DNA of 64,000 bases, taken from the NCBI GenBank assembly GCA_020809705.1, contig CP085827.1, positions 3,162,001 to 3,226,000 on the forward strand, read 5' to 3'. The position numbers and the translations under genes are program-made. Source of the stretch: Calonectria ilicicola (Eukaryota; Ascomycota; Sordariomycetes; Hypocreales; Nectriaceae). Positions 57,725-64,000 of the stretch are shown piece after piece; the stretch's first letter is position 1; every line of letters begins with the position of its first letter. A model generated the notes under the pieces. The model ran no database searches. It was not told the origin of the DNA and saw only the letters and a program-made list of their open reading frames with translations.

Positions 57725-58879
57725 ATGCCAGCAATTCAAATAAACCAAATACCTATCATTAACATGGATTCTTTGATTAGAGGCCCAGCTGCTTCCCTGA
57801 GCGCTTTCGATTCTGATCGGGCCCTTCCGATGACCCCAGAGGAAGTCACTACTCAATGGCTCTCAGAAGTTCTTGGGGTCCAAGTGAAAGATTTCGAAAC
57901 CACTTCGGTCAATCATGGAACCTCTTCCAAGATCTTTGTTACCTTGACATTCGCTGATGGAGTCGAGACCCAAATCCCGGCTCGCATCTGCATCAAAGGC
58001 GGGTTCAATCCAGTAATCCGCGAAACCGTCCCAGAAATGTGGGCCACCTACCGGCGAGAGGCGGAATTCTACTACTACGTTGCGCCCCAGACAAAGATGT
58101 TGCTTCCCAAGACTTGGTTCTGTGGAACTGATACTGTCAACGGCCAGGGCATTGTCATCATGTCGGACGTTGCCCACGAGTGCACCTTTGGAACTCCGCT
58201 TGAGCCCTGGGCCCCCACTCGTGTCGAGCAGGCGCTTGGTCAGTTAGCTAGCCTGCATGCGAAAACATGGAACAGTGATGAGAAGGTTTATCCTTGGCTA
58301 TTTGACAAGAGTGGAGCTAAACTGGATAATCCTGTCAGGAATATCGTGCTTGCGTTGTTAAACCCTCAGCCGTGGGAAGCTCGATTCAATGAGAAATGCC
58401 GCCCGCCCGTTGCTGAGCCTTTGCTTGACCGAGAGCGTATCAAGAGAGGTTTCCAGGCATTGTGGAAGCACGCCGACTCGGATTTAAAATATTATTCGTT
58501 GATTCACGGTGACAATCACGTCGGAAACACTCTCATTGCCAATGATGGAACACCCGGTTTCATTGACTGGCAGGGTCTTCAATATGGGCCTGCTATTCTG
58601 GATTTGGCTTACTTTCTTACTGGTGCTTTGACGGTTGAAGACCGCCGCAAGCATGAAAAGGGCTTAATTCAGAGCTACATCAAAGCGCTTCATTCTGAGG
58701 GTGGTCCAGAACTTGCTGAAAGTGATATTTGGGACGAGTACCGTCGTTACATCATGCAGGGTTTCCTCTGGGCCATGACTCCCTCAACCATGCAGCCAGA
58801 TAACGCAATTTTCGCCATCAGCGAGCGCTATTCTACAGCCATCATGGATCATGGAACATTAGAGCTACTTGGCGTTTAG
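57725..58879 (+). CDS. Aminoglycoside-phosphotransferase / ecdysteroid-kinase-like small-molecule kinase
   Basis: An intronless frame of 384 aa from ATG 57725, or 371 aa from ATG 57764; the TATA spacing and the AAC context favour the latter. Kinase-fold signatures are Lys91 in ICIKGG, the Brenner motif HGDNHVGN (261-268) with catalytic Asp263 and Asn268, and the metal-binding Asp281 in FIDWQG. QLASLHAKTW and the ILDLAYFL helix also match the APH/CHK (EcKL) superfamily. It phosphorylates a hydroxyl on an unknown small molecule, in the cytosol. Detoxification is a family theme; no resistance spectrum can be inferred. Confidence 0.88.
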   Translation: MPAIQINQIPIINMDSLIRGPAASLSAFDSDRALPMTPEEVTTQWLSEVLGVQVKDFETTSVNHGTSSKIFVTLTFADGVETQIPARICIKGGFNPVIRETVPEMWATYRREAEFYYYVAPQTKMLLPKTWFCGTDTVNGQGIVIMSDVAHECTFGTPLEPWAPTRVEQALGQLASLHAKTWNSDEKVYPWLFDKSGAKLDNPVRNIVLALLNPQPWEARFNEKCRPPVAEPLLDRERIKRGFQALWKHADSDLKYYSLIHGDNHVGNTLIANDGTPGFIDWQGLQYGPAILDLAYFLTGALTVEDRRKHEKGLIQSYIKALHSEGGPELAESDIWDEYRRYIMQGFLWAMTPSTMQPDNAIFAISERYSTAIMDHGTLELLGV

Positions 58880-60323
58880 GAGTCAAGGTCGCTTTACACC
58901 CAGTAACGTAGTATCGCAATAAATCGAGTTTGAGTATGGACATTTTGAAATGTAGGATGTTGCATGAGGTCTAAACTTTCCAGTATTAAGTACAGGAAGA
59001 AAATAGAGTTGGTTTTCAGGTCAGATTGTGTTGTTTGAGAAGAAAAAAACCTCAAGATGAGACCACACCCCAGTCAGCGGCGCTTAGACTCTTCCCTAAA
59101 TTACCTCCTGTTTGCAAAACCCAAGTCTCGGACATTTAGGCGTGATTTAAATTATCCTTTCTATCTTACATCTATAATTATGAAGTTGCGAAATATGTCA
59201 GAGATTCAAGTTGCTGTCCATCCCAAATAGATCAGTGGAGAATATATGGGTCCAGGGTAGGCACGACTAAATGAATACTGGTGGCACAGGGTCGGAAATA
59301 ATTGCTTCATTTTAATTGCTTAAAAATCCTTATTATATTCAAAGAATCTTTTACAAATATTAAATGGCTGGTAGCGCCCATGGTTTTATTACGTAGATTT
59401 GCGTTTGCGTTGCGACTTTGTGGTTGTTTGACTCGCAAAAAACCCGAACCTGGCCTTCGCTAGTAGATTGTTCTCAGCAATCACGGTACGTACGATGTTG
59501 CTCCAGCAATCTCTCGAATAACTCTGAGAATTCTTATCTCCAAAATGTTTCTTATATGCCGCAATAAAAAATCACTAACATCAATTAACTGGTTAGGCTA
59601 CTTTTGGTTATTAACTTTGTGGCTTTCGTGTTTCTGGGAGGAATCCTAGTTAAGACCGTTGCTTCAATCTGGACAACGGAAGCCATGGACCCAACGGGCA
59701 TTTAAACACTCGTTCCACTGCCCCGTGCACTAACTGCTCGAAATGGAACCTTTCAAGTTTTTTTTCATCGCACGTATTGCAGGGGCTTTAAAAGAAAAGG
59801 CTATCTTCAATTTCTGCCTGTCATGTGTAATTACTACAAATCCATGTCAATCACGTAAGGACAGGCCCTCGGTTTTGCCCCACACTCCACAGCCGCCTTC
59901 GGATATATCAATTTCACTCATCGAGTGTCAGACGTCAAAATGATGGGGGCAATGCAGCCATGAACTGTTTTTGGTTTGTTTGCGCGAAATCCCACAGCCC
60001 TTTGGCCCGCATGGTGCCGATTGATCCGCCGGGAACAGCGTCATAATATTGGCACCAACTGCGCAACGTAAGCGCTAGTGGTGTAATACCCCAATGCAGT
60101 CCACATGGCCCGCTCAGTTACGCTGAGAAATCGGCTGCGGCAAGGTTTGATGCCAACACATGCAAAAGCAAATGTGCCCGATTTGCCCGGATTGTGTATT
60201 GCTGGCCACTCAGCCACGGCTATATGCGTCATGACTCCGCACAGGAAAGACATTGATAAGACGAGGTGTTTCCAGCCCGTGTGAAACTGTCTGAGATCCG
60301 TACGCTGCCAATCTTTCCCAAAA
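58880..60323. other. Gene-free interval of 1.4 kb
   Basis: AT-rich (about 59140-59380), with no recognised gene. The last 150 bp are the lipase promoter. Confidence 0.45.
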
Positions 60324-61652
60324 ATGGCCTTCTTTCGTGTCTTGGCTCTTATGAGCCTCTGGTTGGGAATTGTTACAAGCTCCCCTCATTCGCAAACGCC
60401 GTCTAGCACCCCTCTTCCACCTAGTAAGGACCCTTGGTACTCTGCACCGGCCGGATATGAGAAGAAAAAGCCTGGGGCCGTTTTGCGTGTCCGACACGCG
60501 CCTGGAAACTTGACCGCTATCACGGGCAACAGCTCTGCCACATACAACATTCTCTACCGCACTACCGACAGCCAATATAAACCCAGTTGGGCTGTTACAA
60601 CCTTATTGGTGCCCAAGCTTGGTCCTAATAGCACCGCAGCCAGTCTCTTCAATCAGTCTGCTCTTCTGTCCTACCAAGTACCATATGACTCCGCCGATGT
60701 TGATGCTAGTCCAAGCTATAGTATATATGGTGCCGGCGCGTCCGCTCCTTATGGTGCCGCACTAGGTCTGGGACTGTTTGTTTCCGTGCCGGATTATGAA
60801 GGACCTTTGGCATCATTCACAGCGGGCGTCATCTCTGGTCACGCCACAATTGACTCAATTCGTGCCATTCTTTCGCTTGACTTGGGTCTGAATACAAAGG
60901 CGGCGCGTGTTGCTCTTTGGGGATATTCCGGTGGTGCACTAGCTAGCGAGTGGGCTTCCGAACTCGCTGTGCAATACGCTCCCGAGCTATCCGAAACCGT
61001 CGTTGGCGCAGCTCTCGGAGGACTAACGCCCAATATTACAAGTGTACTTGAATCAATAAGCGGACATGTTGCAGCCGGCCTTGCACCTAGCTCAATTCTT
61101 GGATTGACGAGCCAGTATCCTGAAGTACAAAAGTATTTGATCTCATTGTTGAAGACATCCGGGCCTTACAATAAAACCGGATTCTTGGAAGCTAAAACCT
61201 ACACTGCTGCTGAAGCCGGTGTGGCCTATGCGGGATATAACATTTACGATTTTTTCGTCACTGGCGCTGCCACTTTCCGAGACCCGAAAATCGCTCGAGT
61301 CATCAATCGGGATGGCATAATGGGCTACCATGGCGTGCCCCAGTGGCCCATATTTGCGTACAAGGCCATCAATGACGAAATCAGCAAGGTTTCAGACACC
61401 GACGAGTTAATTGATAGATATTGCCGAGTCGGTGCAAATATTCTGTACCAAAGAAACACTCTTGGTACTCATTCGGAGGAGTATTACTATGGTCTTTCCG
61501 CGGCGGTGGAATGGTTAGCGAGTGTTTTGACGGGTACTTACGCGAAGGCTTATAATACTGAGGGCTGTACCATTCAAAACGTCACGAGAAATGATACATC
61601 AAGTCCATTGAGGAAGAGGGATGTGCCAAATGACGTTTTCCACTTGTGGTAA
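60324..61652 (+). CDS. Secretory lipase (LIP family)
   Basis: An intronless frame of 442 aa with a signal peptide (about 1-20). The alpha/beta-hydrolase fold has the nucleophile elbow LWGYSGG with Ser202 (GYSGG). The preceding VSVPDYEGPLASF and HATIDSIRA segments are characteristic of the Candida lipase A-like secretory lipase family. The Asp and His of the triad lie in the C-terminal half; HSEEYYYGL is a candidate for the His. Several N-glycosylation sequons are present. A dibasic KR near residue 434 (LRKRDVPND) suggests Kex2 cleavage of the last few residues. Extracellular triacylglycerol or ester hydrolysis is expected. Confidence 0.92.
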   Translation: MAFFRVLALMSLWLGIVTSSPHSQTPSSTPLPPSKDPWYSAPAGYEKKKPGAVLRVRHAPGNLTAITGNSSATYNILYRTTDSQYKPSWAVTTLLVPKLGPNSTAASLFNQSALLSYQVPYDSADVDASPSYSIYGAGASAPYGAALGLGLFVSVPDYEGPLASFTAGVISGHATIDSIRAILSLDLGLNTKAARVALWGYSGGALASEWASELAVQYAPELSETVVGAALGGLTPNITSVLESISGHVAAGLAPSSILGLTSQYPEVQKYLISLLKTSGPYNKTGFLEAKTYTAAEAGVAYAGYNIYDFFVTGAATFRDPKIARVINRDGIMGYHGVPQWPIFAYKAINDEISKVSDTDELIDRYCRVGANILYQRNTLGTHSEEYYYGLSAAVEWLASVLTGTYAKAYNTEGCTIQNVTRNDTSSPLRKRDVPNDVFHLW

Positions 61653-63852
61653 GACGAAAGGTCTGTTCCCAATATATATAATTAGGGTATTAATGAACTT
61701 GTTAACGAAAAATTAACCAATCGATCTCTCGCGATCCGTGAAGCCGGCATGCGGGTATTTAACGGAGATTAGGTGCAATCAAATATGCGAATTGTAAGAG
61801 TACGTTGTCACCTACTCAGCTGCGATGATAATTCTTGTCTTTTGAATACGTCCATTTTTGATATTTCTAGCGAGATAGCTTGTACTTCCAAAAAAAAAAA
61901 AAGTTTGTTAAGAAAGGTGGGTGCGCGCTGGTTGCGCAGATTAAACGGGTTATGTCAATACGGTCAGACATTACGTGAAGGATCAGGTATGATGCTGACT
62001 GTGGAGCTGTGAATGACATCCACCCGATCGACGAAGTAAGAACTCTATTACAGTTGACCCCAGTTGCATTTCCGCGGAGTTGTGGTTGGTGTGTGAGCGT
62101 TTTGCACAAAAGGTATATATTCCTGACAACAGGCCTACGCCACTCACCCTGCATCCTGCATTGGGGATCAATCTATCAGCCCTGGGTGTTCTCAGGTAAC
62201 CTAAATCCTGGGCTAGACTATTTCATTATTGCTGAGCCATGAACATGATTTGGTACAATATTACTCTAGCTATTGTGTAGCTTTCCCGCAGCCGAAAGTC
62301 TCCATTATCCAGTTCCTCAAGTTGAAGCTTCCAGGTGGGGTGTGCCCTGTATTGCGGTTACCTTCCCCTCTACCCTTATCCGTCAAGCCTCTTCATATTT
62401 TCTAGGATGGCTGTATTGTCTGAAACTAGTGCGGAGCAGTCACTCCGGCTGGCTATGCTTTCGCCACATTGATTCACTTAGTGATCGTTAGAGGGTCACG
62501 CAGGGGCAATTGAGAGTATCCTAAAATGGAGAGATATGAATGTCGCAGTCCTCAATACTACACCGCCTTCTCATCATAAAAATACTAATACACGTAATCA
62601 AGAGCCACTTGCATCATTTTGTGCAAAAGCCATCTTGAGTTGTTGTCGGGTCTTATCTGTGTTCCGTAGCCTCATTACTTTTTTCAACATTGTCTCAAGC
62701 CAATCACCATCGGTTATCGTAGGCTACATGTCGATAGTGGCATCACTTAGATAAGACATGATGGATTGTACTCCGTAATGTCTCTGATTTCACACTGTAT
62801 GATCCTGCTTCCCCGCATCCCGCAAAATGGTGATGCTCACTCATCCTTTGCTCAAACGCGCCATAGATTAACAGCATAGCCTAGCTGTAGAGCATAAATA
62901 GTTCGGTTGTTTAGTTTTATTGTAATAAATTTCTGATGAGACCAAGATGCAATAGCCTCCCTGCCAAAAATCCACGTATGATGACCAGATTGGGTTGTAA
63001 TCCTCAATTGGCATGCTGGGTGGGAAATCCGCCCTACAAAGTACACATTATAGCTCCGAAACATATCTTATCAGGTAGAGAAGACTACAAGATAACTGTT
63101 TCTCAATGACGCTCTTACTATCCAATTAAAACTTTTCCTTTCTTCCGACAGGATGTGACAGATCCTTTTCAGGCGAGAGGCACAGAAACGTCGGGGCATA
63201 GTAAGACACGGCTTGTTCACTTTGACATCCCTGTCTGGCCCCATGACCATCAGCCTCTGTGATGGAAGAAAAAGAGAAATCTCTTCACTTTCTCGTTCAA
63301 CTAGACCAACTCTTGGCAGCGAGTCGCTAGTCATTACTAGCAAAATAGAAAGACGGATGATCTGCAATAGCAAATGAGGGACAGCTTGGGGCCTATCACC
63401 TGTCATGTCCAATAAGCCAGCTATTCCAACATGGGCAAAGCACGGGCTCGGAACCCACTTGAAGCCCTGATGCCGCTAGGGATATGGCCACTTCCCCGTG
63501 GGGAGCTGAGAGCGAAATCCAAGATTTGTCTCGTTGGATTTATCAGTGGCGTCTCGCTCAATGCGCGATGAAACCCATGCCCTGTAGCATGTCCACGGAT
63601 TCCACGGGTCGCAGCCATTTAACTAGTGGCCCATGCCACGCATCCGAACGCGTGTTCAAGGAAGCGAGCACCACCGCAGCCGAAGTTGCATGCGGTTCCT
63701 AGGCTCAATTTATGAGCGGTGACATCGAAAAATGGTCACGACAGGCCAGCTTCACCCCTGTTCAATCCCCTTGAGGTTTATTTGGCAATTCGAACGACAG
63801 GCGGGCCCTCACCTTGCACAAGCCTAGTGATTCTCCACCGCCATGCAACACC
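61653..63852. other. Gene-free interval of 2.2 kb
   Basis: Only short frames without domains are present. The final segment is the promoter of the next PTH11-like gene. Confidence 0.45.
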
Positions 63853-64000
63853 ATGGCCGACTATACCCCCAACATCTGTGCTGCCGTCGCTATAACGTTC
63901 CCATCCGCCACTATTGCACTGGCACTAAGACTTGTCGCTCGTAAAATCACACCAGCTGGATATTCCTATGACGACCTTTTCGCCGTTATCGCCTATGTAT
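63853..64000 (+). CDS. PTH11-like / rhodopsin-fold membrane protein, 5' part only
   Basis: The frame from ATG 63853 (MADYTPNICAAVAITFPSAT) is open to the window edge. It encodes a short extracellular start, helix 1, the LRLVARKITPAGYSYDDL loop (the typical R-x-x-x-R/K...DD junction) and the beginning of helix 2 (FAVIAYV). An overlapping ATG at 63843 is in another frame. The rest lies outside the window. Confidence 0.75.
   Translation, partial: MADYTPNICAAVAITFPSATIALALRLVARKITPAGYSYDDLFAVIAYV

Overview
The window is nuclear DNA of a filamentous ascomycete (Pezizomycotina); the genus cannot be fixed from the sequence alone. The evidence is short GT...AG introns, mostly about 45-90 nt and often with a CTNAC/CTAAT-like branch point, together with families typical of these fungi: PTH11/rhodopsin-type membrane proteins, a HET-domain protein, Zn(II)2Cys6 regulators, a GLEYA lectin, NmrA-like oxidoreductases, and secreted peptidase and lipase. 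I rebuilt 24 protein genes (one cut by the right edge), most by splicing exons by hand and checking that phases agree across every intron. No rRNA, convincing tRNA, CRISPR array or intact transposon was seen. Gene density is low, intergenic stretches are AT-rich, and the content is accessory (surface, transport, regulation, allorecognition) rather than housekeeping.

Layout. 1-13.6 kb: a Thr/Val-rich secreted surface protein, a PTH11-like protein, a 658-aa membrane protein with a large ectodomain, a CorA-type Mg2+ channel, and a secreted GLEYA-domain protein. Both surface-protein genes carry one in-frame TAG in otherwise clean reading frames. 14-20.6 kb: two NmrA-like paralogues flank a 748-aa ectodomain membrane protein. 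21.3-34.3 kb: a PLP-dependent beta-family enzyme fused to a rhodanese domain shares a divergent promoter with a 14-TM type MFS exporter. It is followed by a secreted L-amino-acid oxidase, a Zn(II)2Cys6 factor and a secreted beta-propeller lactonase-like protein. This resembles a small metabolic cluster without a PKS or NRPS.

34.3-37.6 kb is the largest gene-free stretch. 37.7-41.8 kb: a secreted S33 peptidase converges on a sugar transporter. 43.3-47 kb: a HET-domain protein lies tail-to-tail, 65 bp apart, with a HeLo-like/STAND-N-like protein that ends in 16 uninterrupted charged heptads; this is a plausible incompatibility or cell-death pair. 48-51 kb: an NmrA/isoflavone-reductase-like enzyme and a Zn(II)2Cys6 factor are divergent across a 351-bp promoter holding a perfect TGCATCGGCCGATGCA palindrome and a second half copy. 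52.9-64 kb: three further PTH11-like genes, an APH-type small-molecule kinase and a secretory lipase.

Five genes have a TATA box about 75-85 bp before a good ATG, which helps choose starts. Functional names come from motif recognition, not database searches.
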